From Rhinopomastus cyanomelas (taxonomy: Eukaryota > Chordata > Aves > Bucerotiformes > Rhinopomastidae): 64,000 bases of DNA. The position numbers and the translations under genes were made by a program. Below are positions 1 to 10,512 of this stretch, piece by piece. The stretch covers positions 129,657 through 193,656 of the forward strand of contig VXBP01002286.1 in NCBI GenBank assembly GCA_013400115.1, written 5' to 3'. Below the pieces are notes generated by a model, which was not told the origin of the DNA, searched no databases, and saw only the letters and a list, made by a program, of their open reading frames with translations. Every line of letters starts with the position of its first letter. The stretch's first letter is position 1.

Positions 1-508
1 CTGATACACTAAGTAGCTTCAACACCTTCAACAGCAGTTAGTGCTGCTTTCATTTAGGTAGAAAGATTATAAATCATGAGGCCTGTTATATTAGAGAGGA
101 TTTCTTTGGCAGTTCATTCTTTGGGTATTCCTATCCCCCTGGAGAAGTTGTGATACCAAAATAGGAATGCTTGTGTGGATTCCAGGATCTTAATGTCATA
201 AGTGACTTAATAATTAGTGTTAGCCTTAGTTTTAGCTCCATGCTTTCTTAAGTGGTGCCAAATAATGTATTACTAGTTATAGTCACTCCCTTTGATAACT
301 GAACAGATTGAATTGGTCAAGACAATTTATTGTTGTACATCTCTTACCAGACACTGGCTGCAGAGTGGTATGGGGAAAAGTCTCTAGGTTTTGTGTATTG
401 ATTTAAAATCTTATTTAAAATGAGACATATACGCTAAGTGTTCTGAAATACATAGCCAAATAAAAATGAGTTAGGGGAATATCCTGACTTGGCATTTGTT
501 TGTTACAG
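1..508. other. Intron of the peroxidasin-family gene, left part cut by the window
   Basis: AT-rich non-coding sequence lying upstream of the first visible exon. A pyrimidine-rich tract and a TTACAG acceptor close it at 508. I see no exon, repeat or RNA gene in it. Confidence 0.6.
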
Positions 509-2888
509 TTCTGTGAAACGCAGTAAATATTTTCGTAATGTGACATCTGCATCTAATGAGAATACAAACATGCCTGCTGTGAATGACTTCAAAGAGTTTG
601 TTTCGGAAATGCAAAAAACTATTTCAAGTCTCAGAAACCAGGTAAGGTGCTATAATGGATAGTCTAATTGTGGATTGGAATTATGCTGTTTTTTTCTAAC
701 ATAATTTCCCTCATATTTTTAACATTTAGAAATCCACTGCTCCCAAAACCCATCATGTAGTATTTCAAAGAAAACACAACACAGAACATGGTGTGTTATT
801 ATTCTTATTTCTGTGTTCTTTTTAAATCATACTGAAATATCTACAGTTAGACCCTCCTGACTTTTGAGATTGAAGTCTTATGTAACCATTGTATTCTAAA
901 CATCAAATTAATGTTTCTCTAAAGATTTGTCTGTATATATAATACAATCTGGCTTTCCTATCTGAAAAGTACACAATCTATGTAAAACTGTGATTAAAAT
1001 GTAGATTTCATAACAATTAGTATGCTGAACTGCAGCTGTAAACATAGATAAGATAATTATGATCAAGTCTTTTTAGACTTCTGCAATGTTGTATAAATAA
1101 AATCTTTCTTCAGAGTAACTCAGACATAATGGAATTCAGTTTTCAAAGAGGATGGTCAAATCCTGAGTAAGCCAAAACATATGCCTAGAATATAGCCTGT
1201 CCTTCCAGAGAAGCTTTTCTATGTGATTTATACATGCAAATAATCTGTTTGTTTGCATAGTAGTTTGATATAATTTTTAATAGTATTATTTAATCATTGC
1301 TCTACTTTTCTGTAACATTCTCTATGTTAAGGATTTTTATATTTCAGTCAGTTATTTTTTTTGGAAGATCAGTCTTTTTTCAGATACAAAAGAACTGAGA
1401 GATTATTAAAAATTGTTCCTTCATAATTACTGTTTCCAAGAAGCACACAATTAAAAAGATAAATCATGTAACCCCTTTTCTTAAATATTTGGGAACAAAT
1501 ATAGTCAAAAATCCAAGCAAAAATTTTTCATTAAGGGTTGTTTTTTGTAATGCCTCATTTGCATTCAGACATTTGTCAGATTTTAGATTTGTCTTCCCAT
1601 ACATGTCATGTAGTTTGCTTCTCTTTGAATCCTCTGCTTGAGTATTCCAATATATTCTTCTGCTTCCTATATATTCTTGTGCTTGTTCTTTTCAAAGGCT
1701 TTTTCTGTGTTACCTGTTGCCAGTCTTTTAGCATTATGAAAACAAAGTAGTCATAAAAAACCCCAGACAAGTATTTCTCATGCAGCATAAAATACAGAAT
1801 AACTTTAACAAATAAAAACCTTTTTTTGATTCGATCATTAACTTTTTCTAATATTTTCAGATAAAAAAACTTGAATTACGTCTCAGTAAAACTGACTGCA
1901 CTGATGAAAAGGGGAAAGCATATTCCAGCAATGAAACCTGGAAAAGAGACCCTTGCACTGTGTGTGAATGCAAAGTAAGTATATGGAAATCCATTTTGAG
2001 ATAAAAATGATACTAAGTTGTTCTTCTACAACAGCTGTTCCAGTTTCATGCCTATTAATAACTAGGTAATCATTGCTAATTGCTTTTTTATGAAACTTCA
2101 GTTGTTTGGTGAAAAAGTTGATACTGTTTGTATATCCCTGCCCTTGATACTGTATTTTTCAATCCAGCGTGTGTGTACTTTTATTATATTTTGTTTCCAT
2201 TGATGTATAGTCATACTCACAAAACTGTCAAGTGAGTGACTCCTTGAAAAAGTCTTCTAAAATTCATTAAATCAACAAAAGTTAATCTAACTTGGTGCTA
2301 AATTTTAATTTTTCTTTTATCATTGTGAAATTTCTATAAAAGGTAGTAAAAGAAATAGGTCAATGCTTGGTATACAAGATTTTCAAGCCTGAATGTTGGA
2401 TAAAATGGTATACTGCTCCATTGAAGATGGTATAATAGAAGAGTGTTANCCTGAGCTCCCTTACCCGCCAGTACCTTGTCCCACTGGATGTCCCCTAGCA
2501 ATTGCTTGAGAAGGCCAAAGTTGGCCCTCCTGAAGTCCAGGGTTGAGGTTCTGGTAGCTATTCTGTCCCTGCCACACGAGATCCCGAACTCCACCATCTC
2601 GTTCTCAATATCACTTTGTGATGAATTAAACTGTGTGGAGAGTCCTAGTAGCCAAGATCTTAGTGTGAATGAGAACATGTTCTTTGATAATTTGAAACAT
2701 TTATTTATGGTTTGGAATATATAGCTAAGTATGTTCTGGTTTTTTTACTTTTGTTCCTCACATAGGTTGGTCAGATTACCTGTTTTGTAGAATCATGCCC
2801 ACCAGCTGACTGTGAAGCACCTATGAAGGTTAAAGGAGATTGCTGTCCTGTCTGCTTAAAAAAAAATATAAATAGCAAGGAGCCATAA
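509..2888 (+). CDS. PXDNL: Peroxidasin-like protein, last three exons (C-terminal VWC domain)
   Basis: Three exons read on continuously: 509-641 (one split base, then 44 codons, ending CCAG/GTAAGG), 1861-1974 (38 codons, TTTTCAG/ATA to AAA/GTAAGT) and 2766-2888 (40 codons plus TAA, acceptor ACATAG). Both visible introns are phase 0. The product ends with a charged heptad-like stretch (about residues 25-55, FKEFVSEMQKTISSLRNQ...), then a compact cysteine-rich module. Its CTVCEC and CCPVC motifs, with CFVESCPP between them, are VWC hallmarks. Peroxidasins are secreted haem peroxidases with LRR, Ig and peroxidase domains and a C-terminal VWC; PXDN makes sulfilimine crosslinks in collagen IV, whereas PXDNL is thought to have lost that activity in mammals. 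Everything upstream of the coiled coil lies outside the window. I prefer PXDNL because the sequence seems diverged from what I remember of PXDN and because a gene desert follows. PXDN remains possible. Family assignment is firm, paralogue is not. Confidence 0.75.
642..1860. other. Intron of the peroxidasin-family gene
   Basis: AT-rich intron with GTAAGG donor and TTTTCAG acceptor. I see no recognisable repeat or RNA gene in it. Short open frames here overlap neither splice signal and look like chance. Confidence 0.65.
2430..2605 (-). mobile_element. CR1 LINE fragment, antisense, within the last intron
   Basis: The segment is closely similar to 61690-61830, both carrying the reverse complement of the CR1 ORF2 stretch that follows the endonuclease (on the - strand it reads ...VEFGISCGRDRIATRTSTLDFRRANFGLLKQLLG). 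It has neither the CR1 3' tail nor the reverse transcriptase, so it is an internal scrap. An unresolved base (N) sits at 2449 near its left edge. Being in antisense orientation within the intron, it is unlikely to affect the transcript. Confidence 0.8.
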
Positions 2889-5625
2889 TTCTGTTTCTTA
2901 AGAATTTAGGCTGTGTACTCCTCAGTCCATATCAGTGCCTGCTGATGGCAAAAACAGGTAACTACAGTGTTAACAAATGCAAGACATCAAGATGTACAAT
3001 ATTCTAATGGTGCTGTAACAGTGTAATGTAATGTATCATTTAATTTTCTGCCCAAAAAGGTAATCCCAATGCAAAAATGAATCAAAGGGAAATTAGAAAA
3101 CAGGTAGAAGTTAATTGTGTGTCCTCAGGTTAGACAAACTCACACTGGTGCTACTTTAAAAAAACACTGTCAGGTAGTTTAACACTTTGTTTCCTATCTT
3201 CAGTTAGCAGCATTAGAACTTTAATATCCCTTTTCAGTACCAGTCTGATTTGATATTTAGCTCTTTGTTATTGTTCAGTAAAAGCAGGGAAAAGGAAAAT
3301 AACACAGGTTCATTGTGCCGAAAGCAATGCCAAAGAGGGACAGTTTCCACAAGCATCTATGTGTGGAAATTCTGTTGAATCACACTATCATTTCTATGTC
3401 TGGACTAGCAAGGAAATAATGACTCCTTTCAACATCCTTTCAAAGCAAAATCAAGTAAAATTTTCAAACCAAAAAAGCTAAAATTAATTAGAAAATATAA
3501 CTGAATGTAGCTGGAAGATACAAAAAGCAATTGAATGTATATAACAGATACGTTTGATGTTCTAGGAAATAATACATGACAGAGTAGCATTTGCTCTTAA
3601 AAGAAAAATTATCTTTTTTTGTCAAAGCGTATGTAATTGCTTGGTGACCTTTTTTTGTTTCATTTATTTTGAATCAGTGGAATAAAACCGTCCAGTCCAG
3701 TTTAAAACCTGCTTTTCCTAAACTCAGATCAGGTCACGTGTTAGTATGGCCCTGCTTTGAAAAACATGTAAAGACGTCACATGCCTTTTGTATCCAAAGA
3801 TTTCTACTGATTCATTGTGCATATTCTCAGTAGAGATATTGTCTTGATTCTATCATGGCACTGTTGAAAAAAACCAGTCAAAGTCAACATAATGATTAGT
3901 TGTGAGTTGACTACATTTTCTGGCAACCTATTTGATTTTTGTAGTTTTTTTCCAGTTTCATCTAATGCATATGTATTTTTACCTCAGTATTCATGTTAAA
4001 AATGGTCTGCCAATGAACTTTTTCCCATTTAGGAAGCATTTAATGTTATATAGTATATGTCTACAGTAGCATTTTGAAGTCATGTACTTTTTAGAATACA
4101 AACTGTGTATTTTTGACCAGGAATTTTATATTATATTCAGAGAAGGACAACTATCATACCTCATTTTACAGCTTTTTTGTATGTGATTGAATTGATTCTC
4201 TCCCTGAATATCTAGTATGTTAGAATTTATCCTTGTCCTTAAGTCCTAAGTCAGAACTAATTAGAACCAGAGCTCTCTGTTAATATCGTTTCCTGAATTC
4301 ATTGCTCATATGTAGGGAACAGAAATTTGGGTGTTATAGAAATCTGCCCAAAATGAAACAGTCTCATCTTAAGTGTTTCAAATTATGCGAACAGACTGAA
4401 CCCTTGATTGTTATATGATTGCTCAAATACCTGTTTAATAACTAACCTAGCACAGCAATATGAGTTCCACTGTAATATTTTGGCACATAATTTCTCTGAT
4501 TACTAACATTAATAATAATTTCTAATTTGATAAACTGCTACTGTGACAGACATTCAAACGTTGGTGTATCTTTAGAACTTACTACAGAAACTTGTTTCAT
4601 ACTATGGTAGAAGCAATATGTACATGTGAGCGATATAATAAAGGTGTGTGGTAGAGGAATACATGGAAGTACAGTTTATATTTTAAAGAATTATTTTCAT
4701 TGATTTTATATACAGTGTTTTGAGGTATGTAATTTCCTATGTTAAAACTTTTAGAAATTGTGTGTGGCAAGCATGTTTGAGTATCATATGGTTCCTATAG
4801 ATTGCGATTCCTGTATTTCTTTGATACTCTGCTATTTTATTTACTTTTGTTGTGAGTCCAAACCACATGTCTCGTCCTGTAATTCCAACGCAAATGGAAC
4901 TCACATTGATTTATAGCAGGAATTCCTCAAAAAGGAAGGATTGCAGAGCTAAACTAAACATAATTTAACTTTGTAAACAATTAAATAAGTCAGTAATACG
5001 TCCAGCTGGTTACTACTTACATTCTTTTTTTACTACTTTGTTCAATTTTATATTAAATAAGCTTTCCCAAGATTTCTGCTTCTAGGAGAAGAGAGTTTCC
5101 ATTTATACATTTTAAAATAGTACTTTATATCTGATTCTTCCCTTTCTTCCTGTTCTCCTCCAGAGTAAAATGAGAGGTTTCCTTTGTTATTCACTGTTTT
5201 TTTAATATGTTATATAAAATGGGCTTCTGAGTCTGGGTACACTTAAACAAGTGTAATATTGAGTTACTTTCTGCCATCAATATGATTATAAACCATTCAG
5301 GAAAAACAGCTCTTTATCCACAGTTTAAAATGTAATCAGTAATGGGTTGTACTAATTCAGTTTTATTGCAGTGTCTACAGAGGCAACATTCATTTTAACA
5401 TTTCTGAAACAGTGGTCAATGGCTATATGACCATTTCCTCCATATGCACTGCGATAGTATTGCTGCAATACGTTGCAAATTTTACATATTTATTTTCTTT
5501 TTTAATGCTACCTAAAATTAAGTTTTTGTTGTTTTTATTTTAGTCAGTAAATTTACCAAAGAATGGTTTGCACTGTATAATGAATGCTTTTCAGTTAAAA
5601 TAAAATGAGCCACGTTTCCAAATAC
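2889..5625 (+). other. Probable 3' untranslated region of the peroxidasin-family gene
   Basis: Follows the TAA at 2886-2888 without a break or any recognisable repeat, and is strongly AU-rich. Candidate poly(A) signals AATAAA lie at 3681-3686, 4637-4642 (followed at once by a GTGTGTGG stretch) and 5599-5604. I take the last as the outer limit because a CR1 remnant starts about 75 bases after it. The true cleavage site cannot be told from sequence alone; the UTR could be as short as ~0.8 kb. Confidence 0.4.
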
Positions 5626-5699
5626 ATTCCAAGTGATTTATTCTCAATAGATGTATCGTTCAGATTGTTTGCTGAAGATTCCAATGTGTAGGCTTTTAT

Positions 5700-5965
5700 C
5701 AAACCACCAGTTTGCCCAAAGCCCAATCCAACCTGGCCTTGAACACTTCCAGGAAGTGGGCATCCACAGCCTCCCTGGACAGCGTGTTCCAGTGTCTCAC
5801 CAGCCTCACTGAAGTACTTAATCCTAATATCTAAATTCCCCCTCTTTGAGTTTAAAGCCCTTATCTCTCTTCCTTCACTACTGGCAGTTTTAGAAAACCC
5901 CTCTCCAGCTTTCTTGTAAGATGTCTTTAAATACTGGAAAGCTGCTATGAGTTTTTCATGTGATA
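5700..5965 (-). mobile_element. CR1 LINE 3' fragment, antisense, old
   Basis: Contains the antisense signature of the CR1 ORF2 C-terminus and 3' UTR (CCAACCTGGCCTTGAACAC, then CATCCACAGCCTCCCTGG and CGTGTTCCAGTGTCTCACCA). Many substitutions and loss of the 8-bp tail point to an old copy. The right limit is approximate. Confidence 0.8.
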
Positions 5966-6705
5966 AAGGAATAAATCGAGTTGTTGCATTCAGTAAAGAT
6001 GTTTGTGTCTATTTGATGTTTTCCTCAGTGATACAACTTTACATTCCCACAAGTCACACAATTTTGAATTGCCAAAATAAATCTCATTGCCTACTTGTAT
6101 CTTTATGAGATGTCTGTAAAGATTCCACAAAGTACTGCGAGTTTTTCCAGACTGATTAAAGCAGTTGGTCAGAAATATACAAGCTAATTAAAGTCCTACG
6201 AATGTCCTCAGGCACTGGGGAATAAATTTGATCATTTATTGGACCTACTATTAAAGTGGTAGTAAGTCAGCCTTCTAGACTTTTAGCTCAGCTCTGAGAC
6301 ATTACCTCTCTTTCAAAGTTCTCTGTTTCTCTTTCAGTCCTTCATGCTTTCACAGCTAAGGGACTTAAATATGAACTCAAGAATACAAACCAAAAAGTTT
6401 ATTGAAGCAAATCATCAGTCCATCCCTTCAGAGCATCAGATTCTTACTGGTGATAGGTCAGAGGAGAGTTCAGTCAGCTAGTTAGAAAGATTAGCTGAAA
6501 AGGCAACTGGAGCTCTTGTACTTTTTCCCCTGTAATTGAGTTATAATAATCAGATAAACTCAATCTTTAATGTAATCCATACTTATTTGTAGTTATTTTA
6601 ATTAAACTAATGTACTTAAGATTTCAAATTATTCAATCTGATGTAGATGTTCTGATGTCGCTACATGTGGATTCCTCTCTTAAATTCCTTCTATTAAAAA
6701 TTGGC
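5966..6705. other. AT-rich spacer, nothing recognised
   Basis: No open frame with family support and no clear repeat. The stretch holding AAAAGTTTATTGAAGC near 6395 would fit a reverse poly(A) signal of a decayed retroelement, but I cannot delimit one. Confidence 0.5.
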
Positions 6706-6707
6706 AA

Positions 6708-7534
6708 AGAATGACTGTCAGCAAGTTTACTGATGACACAAAGCTAGGAGGAGTAGCTGACAGACCAGCAGGTTGTGCTGCCATTCAGTGTGACCTAGAG
6801 AAGCTGGGGAGCTGGGCAGAGAGAAATTTAACGTACTATAAGAAGGACAAGTGTAGAGTCTGGCATCTGGGCAACAACAGATTGGGGACTGACCTGTTGG
6901 AGACCAGTGTAGGAGAAAGGGACCTGGTGGTCCTGGTGGACAGCAGGGTGACAATGAGCCAGCAGTGTGTCCTTGTGGCCAAGAAGGCCAATGGCATTCT
7001 GGGGTTGATCAGAATGAGGGTGGTGAGTAGTTTGAAAGAGATTCTCCTTCTCTACTCTGACCTGGTGAGACTGCATCTGGAATATCATGTCCCGTTCTGG
7101 GCCTCTCAGTTTAAAGGACACAGACTGCTGGAGAGATTCCAGTGCAGAGCCACAAAGATGATGAAGGAGTGGAACATCTTGATGAGGAAAGTCTGAGGAA
7201 GCTGAGTCTCTGTAGCTTGGAAAAAAGGAAACTGTTGGGTGACCTCATTGATGTTTATAAATGCATGAAGGGTGGATATCAGGAGGATGGAGCCAGGCTC
7301 TTCTCAGTGTCATCTAATGATAGGACAAGGGGCAATGGATGTAAGCTGGAACAGAGGAGGTTCCACATAAATGAGAGGGAACTTCTTCATGGTGAGGGTG
7401 ACAGAACACTGGAACAGGCTGCCCAAGGGGGTTGTGGAGTCTCCTTCTCTGGAGAAGTTTTAAGACCTGCCTGGATATGTTCCTGTGTGACTTGGTCTAG
7501 GTGCTCTTGCTGTGGCAGGGGGATTGGACTAGAT
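6708..7534 (+). mobile_element. CR1 LINE, sense, left part (split by a hAT element)
   Basis: 5'-truncated CR1. It opens inside the reverse transcriptase at the box normally read FADDTKLGG (here FTDDTKLGG) and runs through the thumb/C-terminal region (VGERDLVVLVDSR..., SLCSLEKRKLLGDLIDVYKCMKGG). The frame is open 6711-7196, then shifts into 7142-7690, so the product is broken. Its 3' UTR (GATTGGACTAGAT) is cut at 7534 and resumes at 9505 after the hAT insertion. Confidence 0.92.
7527..7534. repeat. Target-site duplication of the hAT element, left copy
   Basis: GACTAGAT, repeated perfectly at 9505-9512. Eight bases is the length expected for hAT transposons. The CTAGA core fits the nTCTAGAn preference known for Charlie-type hAT elements. 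Confidence 0.93.
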
Positions 7535-9504
7535 CAGGGGTTCTCAACACCCACTCCCACCCCCCCCCGGATATGGCCCCTCAGGGTCTCCATTGCGGCC
7601 TGTTGGTATTTACAGAACCCCCCGGCGGGGGTAGAGGGGGGAAACCGAGCAGCCGTAGATGACTTCCTGCCAACTGTGTGTCCAGGCTGAGGAGGGGGGC
7701 TGCAGCATCAGCAAGGTGGGCGGCTCCCCCGTCTCTCCCTCCCTCCCTCCCTCCAGCTCCCAGACAGGACAAGCCAGGCAGTACAAACCAGCCAGCACCA
7801 GTGGGAAGCACGCACCATCATGTCAAAAAAAAAGGGTATTCCAAGAAAAGTGGACTTCTGATTATTTTTTCACAGAGTACAAAGAAAGAGCTGTTTGTCT
7901 GATATGCCAGAATTCAGTGTCTGTGTTCAAGGAATACAATTTGCATCGACACTGCAAAACTCAACATAAAGATAAATATGATTCCGTGGTCGGACAAGTG
8001 AGAAAAGAAAATATTAAATCTGAAGCATGGATTGGGAACTCAGCAAACTACTTTTGTGAAGCAAAAGCAGCTCAATGTATCATCACTTCGAGCAAGCTAT
8101 CAAGTTGCCAAGCTCATAGGGCGCACCCGCAGAGGGAGAATTTGTTAAAGAATGTCTTCTTTCTGTTGCCAAAGAGATGTGTCCAGAGAAGGCGGATTGA
8201 TTTAGTACAGTGAGTCTTTCAGGACCTACAATTACATGAAGGATTGAAGAAATGGGGGAAAATTTGAATCTGCAGTTGCAAAACTCCTCAAAAAAACTTC
8301 GCTATTTCTCATTGGCACTCGACGAAAGCAGTGATGTTTGTGATTCTGCACAACTTCTAATTTTCATTCGTGGGACAAATGAGTCTTTCGAAGTCACAGA
8401 GGAGCTTGCTGCACTGAAAAGCATCAAAGGAACAACTACAGGAGACGGTATCTGTGAGAAAGTTTGCCAAACTATGAATGATTTGGAGCTGGACTGGGGT
8501 AAACTATTCAGTGTGACAACTGATGGTGCTCCTAGCATGGTGGGGTCCATAAAAGGAGTGGTTGCCCGCATTAACAAAGAGATGGACAAACGCAACCATT
8601 CACATCCAATAGCTATACACTGCAGAATGGAAATGGCACCTTGCGTTTCTGACAGATGTGACAGAGCTACTCAACAATTTCAATGTCCAACTTCAAGGAA
8701 AGGGGAAGCTCATCTGTGATATGTATTCACATGTGAAAGCATTTCAAGGCAAATTGGACTTGCTCACTGACCAAGTAAAGGAGGAAAACTTCTGCCATCT
8801 CCCCACAACTCAAAACCTGTCTGCAGAAAAACCAGCAGTTGCATTCCCCAACAAAACATGTATGGATGTACTAGAAATGTTGCAAAAGGAGTTTCAAATT
8901 AGATTTAAAGAGCTTCGTCTCCATGAACAGGACACACAGCTTTTCTGGAACCCATTTTCTGTTGACATTGAAACTGTTGATCTGATTTACCAAATGAAAT
9001 TGGCCAAACTACAGACTTGTAACTCACTGAAAGATGCATTCAAATCAAGCAGCTGTACAAATTTCTATGCATCTCTCCCCTCAGAGACATACCATAATCT
9101 CAGGAACCGTGCACCCAAAATTGCAACCATCTTTGGCAGCACCTGTGTCTGTGAGCAGACTTTTTCCCGAATGAAACATGTGAAATCTTCAATCAGATCC
9201 AGACTGACTGATGAACAGTTGCATCACTTGCTACGACTAGCAGTGACAAATACGGAACCTAACATTGACCATCTCATTAGCCAAAAGCAGGCCCATAGTC
9301 CACATTGAAATGTTTTTGTTGGTTGCAATTGTTCTTCATTTTAAATATTGCATTCTTTTTCCTGTTTTTTGTGCACTACTACAAATAAAATATGTGCATT
9401 GTGCACAGAAATTTGTTCATTTTTTTCCAAGCTATAGCCCAGCCCCATACAGTGTCTGAGGGACAGTGAACTGGACCCCTGTTTAAAAAGTTTGAGGACC
9501 CCTG
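7535..9504 (+). mobile_element. hAT DNA transposon (Charlie-like), 1970 bp, inserted in a CR1
   Basis: Terminal inverted repeats: CAGGGGTTCTCAA at the left end, and CAGGGGTCCTCAA on the reverse strand of the right end (9492-9504), one mismatch in 13. Perfect 8-bp duplications flank it, and the host CR1 reads on correctly when the insert is removed. Inside is a decayed transposase: BED zinc finger, RNase-H-like DDE core and hAT dimerisation domain, in that order. The left 280 bases are GC-rich, with a C run (7559-7568) and a CCCT microsatellite (7736-7755). The overall type resembles the source of the GTF2IRD2/ZBED-like domesticated vertebrate transposases. Confidence 0.93.
7803..9308 (+). pseudogene. 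hAT transposase, broken (BED finger, DDE core, dimerisation domain)
   Basis: Three blocks in different frames. Block 1 (to 8213) holds a BED zinc finger with CLIC at 7896-7907 and an H-x4-H pair (HCKTQH) about 45-60 bases on; an ATG at 7820 probably began the protein, with a run of nine A's just after it as a frameshift site. Block 2 (8252-8625) holds LALDESSD, first catalytic Asp at 8321-8323, and TTDGAPSM, second Asp at 8522-8524. An in-frame TGA lies just ahead of it. Block 3 (about 8622-9308) runs from WHLAFLTDVTELL to the conserved VCEQTFSRMKHVKS of the hAT C-terminal dimerisation domain. Blocks 2 and 3 meet near 8622-8626, where relatives carry on the order of a hundred more residues, so part of the core has been lost. 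About 500 codons remain. It cannot encode active enzyme as it stands. Confidence 0.9.
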
Positions 9505-9512
9505 GACTAGAT
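9505..9512. repeat. Target-site duplication of the hAT element, right copy
   Basis: GACTAGAT, identical to 7527-7534; it also serves as the resumed CR1 3' UTR sequence. Confidence 0.93.
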
Positions 9513-9560
9513 GATCTTTCTAGGTCCCTTCTAATCACTAACATTCTGTGATTCTGTGAT
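9505..9560 (+). mobile_element. CR1 LINE, sense, 3' end resumed after the hAT element
   Basis: Continues the CR1 interrupted at 7534: GACTAGATGATCTTTC, then AGGTCCCTTCTAATC, and closes with the CR1 3' tail repeat (ATTCTGTG)2. Together with 6708-7534 this makes one ~880-bp CR1 copy. Confidence 0.92.
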
Positions 9561-10100
9561 CACTTTTTACAGAGTGAGAGAAAGGAGAAATAAAAGATGA
9601 ACTGTTGTTTCCTTTTAGTGATGGAGTTCTTCAGAAAAAGAACCAGGTGGGTGACAGTTACTGCTGTTTTATCTCCATCTGTTGCTGTTCACTTTTGATG
9701 CACTATTTGAAAGTGTGAAAACTTGAGGGAAGCTTCCATAGGATAATCAGTATTTACCCTGTAGTAACATACTGTATAGTTTGTGTGTGCCTAATCTCAT
9801 ATCTCCTTTCTCTTCTAGACTACAAGCTTGTCTGTATTGCAGCCTCTGCTTCTGTCTTTAATTTAAATTAAATTAAACAAAGACTAGACCACAGTTATGA
9901 AAAAGCAGAAAAATATGGTTCAGGAAAATATTTATATTAGAAGTTTGAAGAGTTTGGGCTACATTAAGCTATAGCTGTGGTCAGGGATTTTGCATATTTT
10001 AGTGTTGGATTTGCACCACTAGAAAGTAAAATGCCTTGTTGGCCTACTGAACAGCCATAGTCTGCAGAAGTGAGAAGTTTCCAGTGCCGCTGAACTCCAC
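9561..10100. other. AT-rich spacer, nothing recognised
   Basis: No repeat or coding signal identified. Confidence 0.5.
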
Positions 10101-10104
10101 TACG

Positions 10105-10380
10105 TCAGGGTTGGGGCAATCCCAAGTGCACATACTTGCTGGGAGGTGAATGGATTGAGAACACTCCTAAAGGGAGCCACTTGCAGGTGTTGGTAGATGA
10201 GATGCTCAGCCTAACCCGACAATGCATGAGTGCAGCCTGGAAGAGCAACAATATACTGGGCTGTATCAAAGAAGAGTCATTGGCAGATCTAAGGAGGTGA
10301 TTGTCCTCTATTCTGCTTTTGTGAGACCTCATCTGGAGTACTATGTCCAGTTTCAGAGCCCCCAACATAAGAAGCATGAG
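10105..10380 (+). mobile_element. CR1 LINE, sense, left part (split by a second CR1)
   Basis: Degenerate CR1 ORF2 C-terminal region. It includes the region that in intact copies reads LYSALVRPHLEYCVQFWSP (10306-10362, here LYSAFVRPHLEYYVQFQSP). It breaks off at 10380 and resumes at about 10513. Confidence 0.85.
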
Positions 10381-10512
10381 GAACTGTTGCTGTGTGACTT
10401 GGTCTAGGTGATTCTGCTGTGGCAGGGGTATTGGACTAGATGATCTTTCGAGGTCCCTTCCAATCCCTAATGATTGTATGATTCTATGGTTCTGTGATTC
10501 TATTATTCTATG
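10381..10512 (+). mobile_element. Short CR1 LINE 3' end nested in an older CR1
   Basis: About 130 bases of a different CR1: it enters at the codons for LCDLV*, covers the whole 3' UTR (GATTCTGCTGTGGCAGGG, GGACTAGATGATCTTTCGAG) and ends in ATTCTATG/ATTCTGTG-like repeats. The older CR1 continues in register on either side. It is an extreme 5' truncation. Confidence 0.85.

Noticed and set aside
7142..7690. 182-codon frame crossing the CR1-hAT boundary
   Set aside because: It is CR1 ORF2 in a shifted frame running by chance into the hAT left end; not a fusion gene.
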